From positions 1-6,501 of the forward strand of contig CAMESA010000052.1 of NCBI GenBank assembly GCA_945935945.1: a stretch of DNA of 6,501 nt, in the 5' to 3' direction. The translations under genes and the position numbers were made by a program. This document shows positions 1 through 6,501 of the stretch, one piece after another (within the stretch, counting starts at the first letter, position 1; the number at the start of each line of letters is the position of its first letter). This DNA is from an uncultured Mollicutes bacterium. Its GTDB lineage: Bacteria > Bacillota_I > Bacilli_A > RFN20 > CAG-826. The notes beneath the pieces are model-generated. The model worked only from the letters and a program-made list of their open reading frames with translations, did no database searches and was not told the DNA's origin.

Positions 1-439
1 GAGCTTCAGATGCAATAATCGCAACACAATTTGATAAATTTAAGCTTCTAGCGCTTGGTACCATTGGTATTCTGATGGTTTTTTCATAATTTTCTTTAAG
101 AATTTCATGAGGAATGCCAGTTGACTCTCTACCAAACATAAAATAAATGTCTTCAGTAATATCACTGTAGTCATTTTTTGAATAGATATTTTTTGAATAT
201 CTAGTGACATAATAAATATTTTTGTCTTTAAAATCTTTATTAAATTCTTCTATTGAATCATAAATTTTATAGTCACTTTCGGTAATGTAATCCATCCCTG
301 CTCTTTTAAGTTCCTTGCTAGAAAAATTAAAAGTAAGTGGTCCGATGATAACCAATTTAATATCAAAAGCCATGCAGGTACGAATAATATTTCCAACATT
401 TGAAGGCTTTTCAGGTCTATATAAAATAATTCCAATCAT
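1..439 (-). CDS. trmL: tRNA (cytidine/uridine-34) 2'-O-methyltransferase, TrmL/SpoU family, 3' end missing
   Basis: This SPOUT-class methylase is expected to transfer a methyl group from S-adenosylmethionine to the 2'-OH of the wobble nucleotide 34 of tRNA-Leu isoacceptors in the cytoplasm. The visible part is 146 codons from an ATG at 439-437 and reads off the window edge with no stop. Family members are roughly 150-175 aa, so only a short C-terminal piece is missing. All three SpoU motifs are visible: NVGNIIRTC (about residues 14-22), FMFGRESTGIP (100-110), and IRIPM followed by ARSLNLSNCVAI (122-141), which forms the SAM-binding trefoil knot. The start at residues MIGIILYRPE matches the usual beginning of the family. 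No Shine-Dalgarno sequence precedes the ATG. The gene is divergent from the kinase gene at 705. Family assignment is firm; the exact tRNA target is inferred from the family. Confidence 0.93.
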   Translation of the reverse strand, partial: MIGIILYRPEKPSNVGNIIRTCMAFDIKLVIIGPLTFNFSSKELKRAGMDYITESDYKIYDSIEEFNKDFKDKNIYYVTRYSKNIYSKNDYSDITEDIYFMFGRESTGIPHEILKENYEKTIRIPMVPSARSLNLSNCVAIIASEA

Positions 440-446
440 GTTTAAA

Positions 447-455
447 ATATTAGCA
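447..455 (-). promoter_or_regulatory. Candidate extended -10 promoter element of trmL
   Basis: On the minus strand, TGCTAATAT (455 to 447) resembles an extended -10 element (TGnTATAAT) and matches 4 of 6 positions of the hexamer. It lies seven bases before the trmL ATG, which would put the transcription start at or next to the start codon and give a leaderless mRNA. No convincing -35 hexamer is seen. AT-rich DNA yields such matches by chance, so this is tentative. Confidence 0.3.
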
Positions 456-499
456 CTTTCTCAATAAATTAGAAATATTTTGTAAACAAATTTGACTGT

Positions 500-568
500 A
501 AAATTTCGAAAAATTTCTAAAAAACCTTGCAGAACTCAACTATTTTTGTTAAAAACTTAGTTTTTTAA
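500..568 (-). repeat. Degenerate direct copy of the ATP-grasp/ppa junction (possible ppa remnant)
   Basis: Read on the minus strand, this segment aligns without gaps to 2124-2056, which spans the end of the ATP-grasp gene, the ppa leader and the first 13 codons of ppa. About 52 of 69 positions match, including an exact 11-mer TGAGTTCTGCA. In this copy the ppa ATG is TTG (539-537) and the GGAG ribosome binding site has become AACA, so it should not initiate. The frame from the TTG reads L-S-S-A ... F-S-K-F, echoing the M-S-S-A ... F-S-K-F of the real pyrophosphatase. It runs 30 codons including the TAA at 452-450. I infer a decayed partial duplication. Homopolymer runs inflate the identity, but the 11-mer and the matching gene-boundary layout are hard to attribute to chance. 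Confidence 0.6.
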
Positions 569-689
569 ATGATTTTAGTTACTCTTTTTTTCTAAATTTT
601 TTACAATCATTTTTTAATCTAAACCAAAAATTAACTAGTACTAAAAAATGTGTATTAATAAAACAATAGAATAAAATAAAAATAACTTT

Positions 690-695
690 TATAAT
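690..695 (+). promoter_or_regulatory. Candidate -10 box (TATAAT) of the kinase gene
   Basis: A perfect TATAAT hexamer ends nine bases before the ATG at 705. The predicted transcription start is around 701-705, so the message would be leaderless or nearly so if the ATG at 705 is used. It would carry a leader of about 35 nt if the in-frame ATG at 738 is the true start. No TTGACA-like -35 box is visible at the usual distance. Low-GC bacteria, mycoplasmas in particular, often rely on the -10 box alone. Confidence 0.45.
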
Positions 696-704
696 AAACA
701 CACT

Positions 705-1553
705 ATGAGGCATGGAATTAAACTGATTTTTGAACATATGACACAAAAAGATGTTAGATCTATTGTGCCTTTAGATGCTGGAATTACAAATGATAATTAT
801 CTAATTAACAACGCTTTTGTTTTAAGATATGTTCCAAAAGATGTAGACCCAACTATTGATAGGAAGCTAGAAAAATTAGTTTACGATAAAATCGAGCCTC
901 TTGGTATTAGCGAAAAACTATATATTTTTGATGAAAAAACAGGTATTAAAATAACAAGATTTGTTCATTCTTCTCGTTTTTACAAAGTTACTCCAACAAA
1001 TGAACAATTGATCTATGTATCTAAAGCTCTTAAAAAACTTCACACATCTTCAATTGATGTTGGAAAAAGCTACGATTTATATAAAAAATTAAATTTTTAT
1101 AAAAAATTTGCAGATAAATCTGAATATTTGGACCAAAAATTTGAAAAAATGGTCATTAAGGAAGCAAAAATAATTGAGGAAAATGAGCCAATTGTCCTCT
1201 GTCATAATGATCTTGTTGTTGGAAATTTACTATTCAAATATAATGGCGTCACAATTATCGATTGGGAATACGCTTCAATGAATTATGAAATTTTTGATTT
1301 GGCTTCTTTTGTTAGCGAAAATAATTTATCTGACGAATCAACAACATTCTTTTTAAAAAAATATTACGGATATAAATATTCAAACTTAAAAAAGAAAAAA
1401 GTCGAAAGTTATTCTCGACTATTAGATATTTTATTTTATTATTGGGCTATTTATTACTATAAAAAAAGAGAAAACCGCATATATTTCAATATAGCGGTTG
1501 ATAAATTAAACAGAATTAAAAACTCAATTATGAGTTTAAAAAATTTCTATTAA
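705..1553 (+). CDS. Choline/ethanolamine-kinase-like phosphotransferase (LicA/APH fold)
   Basis: The 282-aa product has the protein-kinase-like fold of choline/ethanolamine kinases, LicA and aminoglycoside phosphotransferases. It probably phosphorylates a small alcohol or amino-alcohol such as choline with ATP in the cytoplasm. An N-lobe glycine-containing loop is seen at [12 protein letters not shown] (23-34), followed by the strand VLRYVPK (39-45). The C-lobe carries the Brenner motif [11 protein letters not shown] (166-176), with catalytic Asp169 and Asn174, and the metal-binding IDWEYA (185-190, Asp186), followed by [11 protein letters not shown]. The length fits a single complete domain and there is no signal peptide. 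The start at 705 lacks a ribosome binding site. ATG 738 (residue 12) is an alternative, although residues 5-11 look family-like. It is the only plus-strand gene; its TAA overlaps the stop of the convergent ppa, and its 3' coding region holds an opposing terminator. The substrate is unproven: the closest fit is LicA/choline kinase, and drug resistance is less likely. Confidence 0.88.
   Translation: MRHGIKLIFEHMTQKDVRSIVPLDAGITNDNYLINNAFVLRYVPKDVDPTIDRKLEKLVYDKIEPLGISEKLYIFDEKTGIKITRFVHSSRFYKVTPTNEQLIYVSKALKKLHTSSIDVGKSYDLYKKLNFYKKFADKSEYLDQKFEKMVIKEAKIIEENEPIVLCHNDLVVGNLLFKYNGVTIIDWEYASMNYEIFDLASFVSENNLSDESTTFFLKKYYGYKYSNLKKKKVESYSRLLDILFYYWAIYYYKKRENRIYFNIAVDKLNRIKNSIMSLKNFY
1461..1499 (-). 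terminator. Rho-independent terminator of the atp-ppa operon, inside the kinase coding region
   Basis: On the minus strand the sequence forms AACCGC-TATAT, loop TGAA, ATATA-(bulged T)-GCGGTT. The stem has 11 base pairs with one bulge and spans 1499-1473. It is followed directly by TTCTCTTTTTTTA down to 1460. The GC-rich base plus T-tract is a textbook intrinsic terminator, located about 50 nt after the ppa stop. In the plus direction the hairpin is followed by GATAAATT, with no T-tract, so it should act only on the minus-strand transcript. The same bases encode roughly residues 253-265 of the kinase. Confidence 0.75.
1518..1537 (-). terminator. Weak secondary terminator-like hairpin after ppa
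   Basis: A perfect 7-bp stem AAACTCA / TGAGTTT with loop TAAT occupies 1537-1520 and is followed by TTAATT on the minus strand. It starts 13 nt after the ppa stop, ahead of the stronger hairpin at 1499-1473. The stem has only two G-C pairs and the T-tract is short, so it may act as an auxiliary pause or 3'-end stabiliser rather than a full terminator. Confidence 0.35.
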
Positions 1554-2095
1554 AACTTTGTAACTTTATATAATTCAATTGCTTCCTTGATGACTTTTTT
1601 AGCAGCATCAACGCCTTCTACTTCTCCAGTAGTTACAGTTTTGTTTTCAAGATTTTTATATACATCAAAGAAATGCTTGATTTCATCGCCTATATGATTT
1701 GGTAAATCATTTGCATTTTTATAAGTGTTGTAAAATGGATCATCGACTGCTACAGCAATAATTTTTGAATCTCTTTTTCCTCCATCAAACATTTCAATCA
1801 CACCGATTGGTCTACAATCTACAACTGTTAATGGTATTAAAGGTTCACTGCATAAAACAAGCACATCAAGAGGATCTCCATCATCACAAAATGTTAATGG
1901 GATGAAACCATAATTGTGTGGATAGTGTGTTGATGTATATAAAATTCTATCTAAACGGATGAGACCTCTTTTTTTATCTAATTCGTATTTCGCTTTACTT
2001 CCCTTTGGAATTTCGATAATTGCTTTGAATTTATTTTCAGAAATTTCTTCTAAAGAAAATTTAGAAAAAATTTCCAATAACCCTGCAGAACTCAT
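1550..2095 (-). CDS. ppa: Inorganic pyrophosphatase (family I, soluble)
   Basis: This enzyme hydrolyses pyrophosphate to two phosphates with Mg2+ in the cytoplasm, driving PPi-releasing steps such as tRNA charging and nucleic acid synthesis. The 181-aa protein matches bacterial family I enzymes (about 160-180 aa). Visible active-site elements, by correspondence to the E. coli enzyme, are Glu28 in IEIPKGS, K36-Y-E38, Arg50, Tyr58 in HYPHNYGF, the signature DGDPLDV with Asp72, Asp74 and Asp77, Asp104/Asp109/Lys111 in the FDGGKRDSK loop, and Tyr146-Lys147 in [10 protein letters not shown]. None is missing. The N-terminus has a slightly long lead-in of about 20 residues. The ATG is well supported by GGAG (2106-2103) seven bases upstream. 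It lies 18 nt after the ATP-grasp stop, so it is probably the last gene of the atp transcript. Its stop overlaps the convergent kinase stop by 4 bp, and its 5' end has a degraded copy at 500-568. Confidence 0.97.
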   Translation of the reverse strand: MSSAGLLEIFSKFSLEEISENKFKAIIEIPKGSKAKYELDKKRGLIRLDRILYTSTHYPHNYGFIPLTFCDDGDPLDVLVLCSEPLIPLTVVDCRPIGVIEMFDGGKRDSKIIAVAVDDPFYNTYKNANDLPNHIGDEIKHFFDVYKNLENKTVTTGEVEGVDAAKKVIKEAIELYKVTKF

Positions 2096-2124
2096 ATATT
2101 TTCTCCAAAATCTTTATTTTTTAC
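2056..2124 (-). repeat. Intact partner of the degenerate repeat at 500-568
   Basis: This segment covers the last three codons of the ATP-grasp gene with its TAA, the 18-nt spacer with the GGAG ribosome binding site, and the first 13 codons of ppa. Its decayed copy lies about 1.56 kb away in the same orientation (a direct repeat). Kinase and most of ppa lie between the two copies, so recombination between them would remove both, though the present divergence makes that inefficient. Confidence 0.55.
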
Positions 2125-3310
2125 CTCTAACGAATTCATCAAATTCAAGTAATTCATCAAGAGTTAAAAACTTTGCCATAAAGAATAAATCACCCATATC
2201 ATCACGAAGAGCCATTGGGTATTCTCCATAATAGCAAATGTTATTACGATATTTTTCAAGAACTTCTTCTTTTGTGTGAGCATATTCTAAATTGTTTCTT
2301 CTTGAAGGCGCACCAGCAAAATATTTCTGATGTCCCATATATTGTCTGTTTTCATCAAAAGCTATTGAATCAGCAAAGATTTCATAACAATTTGTTGAAT
2401 TAGCAAAGTTAATTAAATCAGGGGTATATGCTCCAGCTGGTCTCATATTTGCTTCAAGTGGAACAATTGTACCTTTTTTACCTAAATATGGGTGATCAGA
2501 TTTAAGCACGAACCATTCAAGATGGAAAAATCTATTTTTAACACCAAATGATTTAAGTGCGCGAATACCCATATCAACTAAAACTGGATCAACTTCTGGA
2601 ACACAATAATACAAATCATCTAAACCATTTAAGACAATCTGGCTATTATCATTAACAAAAATATTGCTTGTATAGAAAATTGGCTCACTTCTTGAATTTG
2701 TAACGCCGTCGAAAGAAATAATTTGACCATCAATGAATTCTTCCATGATATAGATTTTGTTTCTATCTCTATTATGTAAAAAATCTTCGAGTTGATCTTC
2801 TGTTTTAATTTTTCTAGTATCTTGCGCGCCAACTCCATTGTCAGGTTTAACAAAAACAGGATATCCGACTTCTTTAACAAAGTTTCTTACTTCATCATCG
2901 TTAATAACCAAAATAAATCTTGCACATTTTAAACCTGCATCTTGATAATATTTCTTTTGAAGACTTTTTAATTTGTATTTTTCAATTTCATCAACTCTAG
3001 GTCCGTTAACAACATTGAATTCGCTTCTTAATCTAGCATCTCTTTCAAGCCAAAATTCATTATTACTCTCTAAAAACTCAATTTCGCCATATTTATTTTT
3101 AAAATACTCGACTGCACGTTTTTCATTATCATAATTTTCCATTCCAGGACAAAAATAGTATTCAGTTAACGAAAATTTGCATTCATTATTAAGTTCTTGG
3201 TATGGGCAATCGCCAATTCCTAAAACATTAAATCCCCTATTTTTTAAAGCAAGACAAAAACGCCAATAACTTGATGGAAAATTTGGCGAAACAAAAATAA
3301 AATTTCTCAT
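2114..3310 (-). CDS. ATP-grasp domain ligase of unknown substrate
   Basis: The 398-aa protein is a complete ATP-grasp enzyme, a superfamily that usually joins a carboxylate to an amine or thiol through an acyl-phosphate while hydrolysing ATP to ADP. Residues 1-105 form a Rossmann-like pre-ATP-grasp domain (FVSPNFPSSYWRFCLALKNRG near the start, then LESNNEFWLERDARLR at 80-95). The ATP-grasp core follows: GYPVFVKPDNGVGA (149-162, ATP-binding Lys155), YIMEEFIDG (187-195, hinge carboxylates), HLEWF (Glu265) and the metal-binding PLEANMRPAG (Glu286, Asn288, Arg290). Both metal-ligand positions are present, so it should be active. Similar uncharacterised proteins with PNFP, GIGD, SNNE and MRPAGxYTPD motifs occur in other Firmicutes as far as I recall. 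The ATG has GAGG (3322-3319) eight bases upstream. It lies 26 nt after atpC and 18 nt before ppa. A TACAAT at 3334-3329 could be a weak internal -10 box. No substrate can be assigned. Confidence 0.92.
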   Translation of the reverse strand: MRNFIFVSPNFPSSYWRFCLALKNRGFNVLGIGDCPYQELNNECKFSLTEYYFCPGMENYDNEKRAVEYFKNKYGEIEFLESNNEFWLERDARLRSEFNVVNGPRVDEIEKYKLKSLQKKYYQDAGLKCARFILVINDDEVRNFVKEVGYPVFVKPDNGVGAQDTRKIKTEDQLEDFLHNRDRNKIYIMEEFIDGQIISFDGVTNSRSEPIFYTSNIFVNDNSQIVLNGLDDLYYCVPEVDPVLVDMGIRALKSFGVKNRFFHLEWFVLKSDHPYLGKKGTIVPLEANMRPAGAYTPDLINFANSTNCYEIFADSIAFDENRQYMGHQKYFAGAPSRRNNLEYAHTKEEVLEKYRNNICYYGEYPMALRDDMGDLFFMAKFLTLDELLEFDEFVRGKK

Positions 3311-3336
3311 TCATTTATCCTCTATCTAATTGTATT

Positions 3337-3743
3337 TTACTTTAAAAGTTTTAATCTGTTAATCGCTTTTTTAAGTGAAAACAATGCATTTTCATAAGTT
3401 TCATCGTTTTCATTTGTGCATAATTTTAATTTTTGTTCCGCAATTCTTTTTCTTTCCAAAATGCGTTCTTTATCAAGTTCGCTTTGTTCTTCAATCGTAT
3501 CAGCTAATATCAAAGCTTTTTTGTTTTTGAACTCTAAAGTTCCACCACTAATACAATAATATTTTACTTGATTATTACTTTTGGTATAAAAAATACCAAT
3601 ATGTAATAGAGCCGCAAATGGTGTGCGATTAGGAAGAATGCCTGTCACGCCACTCAATGGAATATCAAAATATATCTCGTCGACTGAATCTTCGATAATT
3701 TTTCCATCAATTGAAATAATTTTTAACTCAATTTTATCCTTCA

Positions 3744-3744
<1 letters not shown>
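3337..3744 (-). CDS. atpC: F1Fo ATP synthase epsilon subunit
   Basis: Epsilon is part of the central stalk of F1, linking gamma to the c-ring and restraining ATP hydrolysis through its C-terminal helices. The 135-aa length is typical. Residues 1-85 form the N-terminal beta-sandwich, with SGVTGILPNRTPFAALL (31-47) matching the conserved G-GILP-H-P-L region and SGGTLEFKNKKALILAD (66-82) matching the GG-EV-V-ILAD region. Residues 88-135 are two charged helices, beginning ELDKERILERKRIAEQK, which correspond to the regulatory C-terminal domain. The ATG overlaps the last base of the atpD TAA (TAATG), and no clear ribosome binding site precedes it, so translation is probably coupled to atpD. Confidence 0.96.
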
Positions 3745-5168
<1,424 letters not shown>

Positions 5169-5172
5169 CTAA

Positions 5173-5176
5173 CCTC
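5173..5176 (-). promoter_or_regulatory. Ribosome binding site of atpD overlapping the atpG stop
   Basis: GAGG at 5176-5173 lies seven bases before the atpD ATG and shares two bases with the TGA stop of atpG (5177-5175). Ribosomes ending atpG would therefore terminate on the atpD loading site, consistent with coupled translation and a high beta-subunit yield. If TGA were read as Trp, atpG would instead end at the TAG at 5171-5169, just before the atpD ATG. Confidence 0.65.
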
Positions 5177-6029
5177 ACTTGTTCAAACTTCCAGCAACTA
5201 CTTCAGTAATTTCTTGTGTAATTGCTGCTTGTCTTGCTTTGTTAAATTGAATTTTTAATTTATCAATAAGTTCACTTGCATTCTTATCTGCATTTTCCAT
5301 AGCGTTTCTTCTACTAGCTTGTTCGCTTAAAAAACTTTCAAATAATTTTATATAAATCGTCGAAACAACGAACTTTTTGGCAACTCTATGAGCAAAACTT
5401 GCAATATTTGGATCATAATCACCTGGATTTAATTTAGTTTTTTCGACAAGATCAAAAGTAATTGGCAATAAATCAAAGGATTTGACTTGGAAAGAAATAG
5501 CATTTTTATAATGTGTATAAAGTAGTACTATCTTTTTAAATTTCTTCTCCTTAAACAATTTAAACAGATACTTTTCTAGAATTCTAATTTTGCTAATTTC
5601 TAAGTTTTCCATGATATTTACGAATTTATCATGAATAATAAGATCTTTTTCGTTTTTCAAAAGGTTGTAGCCTGTTGTTCCAATAGGTAAGACTTCGTCT
5701 CCATTTTTATATAAATTAGTAAAAGTTTTTATAACATTGTAATTGTAAGAACCACAAAGTCCAAGGGAAGAGGTAACAACAACATAAAGAATTTTTTCAC
5801 TATTATGATTTTCATTTAAATAATATCCATCAACATTTTCACCTTTTGCAGCACTCAAAACATTGTTGGTAAGCTCTTGAATTGAATTAAAGTATAAATC
5901 TCGAGCGTGAAATTCTCTTTGAAGTTGCGAAAATTTAACGCTAGAAACAAGTTTCATTGCGCTTGTAACTTTTTTAGTTGATTCAATTGTCTGAATTCTT
6001 CTTTTAACTTTGTTTAAATTTTGGGCCAT
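5175..6029 (-). CDS. atpG: F1Fo ATP synthase gamma subunit
   Basis: Gamma is the rotating shaft of F1: its coiled coil sits inside the alpha3beta3 ring and couples rotation of the Fo c-ring to ATP synthesis. The 284-aa product is a usual length. The N-terminal coiled-coil helix is clear (MAQNLNKVKRRIQTIESTKK, then VTSAMKLVSSVKF). The Rossmann-like middle domain contains TSSLGLCGSYNYNV (86-99), the counterpart of the conserved GLCG-N segment. The C-terminal helix ends with RRNAMENADKNASELI and RQAAITQEITEVVAGS, the most conserved part of the family. The ATG overlaps the last base of the atpA TAA, with AAAGG about ten bases upstream. The stop is TGA, the only TGA stop among the genes here; under genetic code 4 the protein would gain two residues (Trp-Gly). 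Confidence 0.97.
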   Translation of the reverse strand: MAQNLNKVKRRIQTIESTKKVTSAMKLVSSVKFSQLQREFHARDLYFNSIQELTNNVLSAAKGENVDGYYLNENHNSEKILYVVVTSSLGLCGSYNYNVIKTFTNLYKNGDEVLPIGTTGYNLLKNEKDLIIHDKFVNIMENLEISKIRILEKYLFKLFKEKKFKKIVLLYTHYKNAISFQVKSFDLLPITFDLVEKTKLNPGDYDPNIASFAHRVAKKFVVSTIYIKLFESFLSEQASRRNAMENADKNASELIDKLKIQFNKARQAAITQEITEVVAGSLNK

Positions 6030-6501
6030 TAATTAAGAACCTTTTTCTCTTCAATATAGCTTTCGATTACTTTTTTCATTTCAGCTTCTAATTCATCGCT
6101 TAAAATGTGTGTTTTATTGATTTCATTTATGATATTTTTATTAAATTTAGAAATATAAGAATATAAATCGTTTAAAAATGGCTTAACATCTACATCTTTT
6201 AATACATCTAAATATCCATATTTTGCAGCAAAAATTTCAATAACTTCTCTATCAACACTGTATGGAGCATATTGTTCTTGTTTTAAAACTTCTTCTAAAA
6301 TATGTCCATGATTGATAATTTTTCTTGTACTTTCATCAATATCGCTTCCAAATTGAGCAAAAGATTTAAGTTCATGATAATTTGCAAGATCCATTTTGAT
6401 TGAACTTGAGACTTTTTTCATAACTTTAAATTGTGCTGCACTACCAACACGGCTAACAGATAACCCAGTATCAATTGCTGGACGTTGGCCTGCATTGAAT
6501 A
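6029..6501 (-). CDS. atpA: F1Fo ATP synthase alpha subunit, C-terminal part (5' end outside window)
   Basis: Alpha forms the non-catalytic nucleotide-binding partner of beta in the F1 hexamer. Only the last 156 codons are present, about 30% of the roughly 500-aa protein; the frame is open to the window edge at 6501. The ATP synthase alpha/beta signature PAIDTGLSVSRVGSAA is visible near the edge, followed by MKKVSSSIKMDLANYHEL and the hallmark AQFGSDIDEST. The remainder is the alpha-helical C-terminal domain, ending EEKKVLN. An ATG at 6421-6419 is internal and is not the start, because conserved alpha sequence continues upstream of it. Its TAA overlaps the atpG ATG by one base, and it is the first visible gene of the operon, whose promoter lies outside the window. 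Confidence 0.98.
   Translation of the reverse strand, partial: FNAGQRPAIDTGLSVSRVGSAAQFKVMKKVSSSIKMDLANYHELKSFAQFGSDIDESTRKIINHGHILEEVLKQEQYAPYSVDREVIEIFAAKYGYLDVLKDVDVKPFLNDLYSYISKFNKNIINEINKTHILSDELEAEMKKVIESYIEEKKVLN

Noticed and set aside
250..435. Minus-strand open frame of 61 codons beginning with TTG
   Set aside because: Shifted-frame shadow of trmL; the correct frame from 439 shows all three SpoU motifs.
551..565. Hairpin AAAAAC-TTA-GTTTTT resembling a terminator
   Set aside because: It is almost all A-T pairs, and no gene ends nearby on either strand; expected by chance in this composition.
440..704. Search for a tRNA, small RNA or riboswitch in the divergent intergenic region
   Set aside because: No cloverleaf, conserved aptamer-like block or GC-rich structure is visible; apart from the ppa-like remnant and two -10-like boxes it is featureless AT-rich DNA.
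1618..1647. Plus-strand hairpin CTACT-TCTCC-AGTAG followed by TTACAGTTTTGTTTT, as a possible kinase terminator
   Set aside because: The stem is only five pairs and the T-tract is interrupted and offset; too weak to call.
1959..2231. Plus-strand open frame of 90 codons across the ppa/ATP-grasp junction
   Set aside because: It lies antisense to two firmly identified genes, has no family resemblance, and its Ser-Asn repeats are an artefact of reading AT-rich coding DNA in reverse.
2215..2403. Plus-strand open frame of 62 codons
   Set aside because: Antisense to conserved ATP-grasp coding sequence, with no recognisable domain and no ribosome binding site.
2629..2880. Minus-strand open frame of 83 codons
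   Set aside because: Out-of-frame shadow inside the ATP-grasp gene, whose own frame carries the conserved ATP-binding motifs across this stretch.
3329..3334. TACAAT on the minus strand as an internal promoter for the ATP-grasp gene and ppa
   Set aside because: The hexamer is good, but no -35 box is seen and the surrounding DNA is very AT-rich; noted in the gene entry only.

Overview
This AT-rich window (about 30% G+C by eye) looks like chromosomal DNA of a low-GC Gram-positive or Mollicutes-type bacterium with compact, tightly packed genes. The atpA-atpG-atpD-atpC order, a family I soluble pyrophosphatase, a LicA/choline-kinase-like gene and a TrmL-type tRNA methylase all fit such a lineage. 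All five Trp codons in the complete genes are TGG, and atpG ends at TGA. This argues for the standard genetic code rather than the TGA=Trp code of Mycoplasma and Spiroplasma; Acholeplasma-like or uncultured RF39-like Bacilli are possible, but I cannot name the species.

Layout. (1) 1-439, minus strand: tRNA 2'-O-methyltransferase (trmL), 3' end cut off by the window edge. (2) 440-704: AT-rich divergent intergenic region with a candidate promoter in each direction, and a degraded copy of the ATP-grasp/ppa gene junction at 500-568. (3) 705-1553, plus strand: choline/ethanolamine-kinase-like phosphotransferase, the only plus-strand gene. (4) 1550-6501, minus strand: one continuous block read right to left, atpA (3' part), atpG, atpD, atpC, an ATP-grasp ligase of unknown substrate, and ppa. 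Spacings in the block run from 1-nt overlaps to 26 nt, so it is very probably one transcript.

How the genes fit together. The F1 subunits alpha, gamma, beta and epsilon form the catalytic and rotary part of ATP synthase. Two further ATP/phosphate-related genes follow them: an ATP-grasp ligase that would consume ATP, and inorganic pyrophosphatase, which clears PPi and pulls biosynthetic reactions forward. The likely terminator of this operon is a GC-based hairpin with a T-tract. It lies not between genes but inside the 3' coding region of the convergent kinase gene, whose stop codon overlaps that of ppa.

No mobile element, CRISPR array, tRNA or rRNA is visible. The items most worth a second look are the duplicated ATP-grasp/ppa junction, the terminator embedded in coding DNA, and the uncharacterised ATP-grasp gene tied to the ATP synthase operon.
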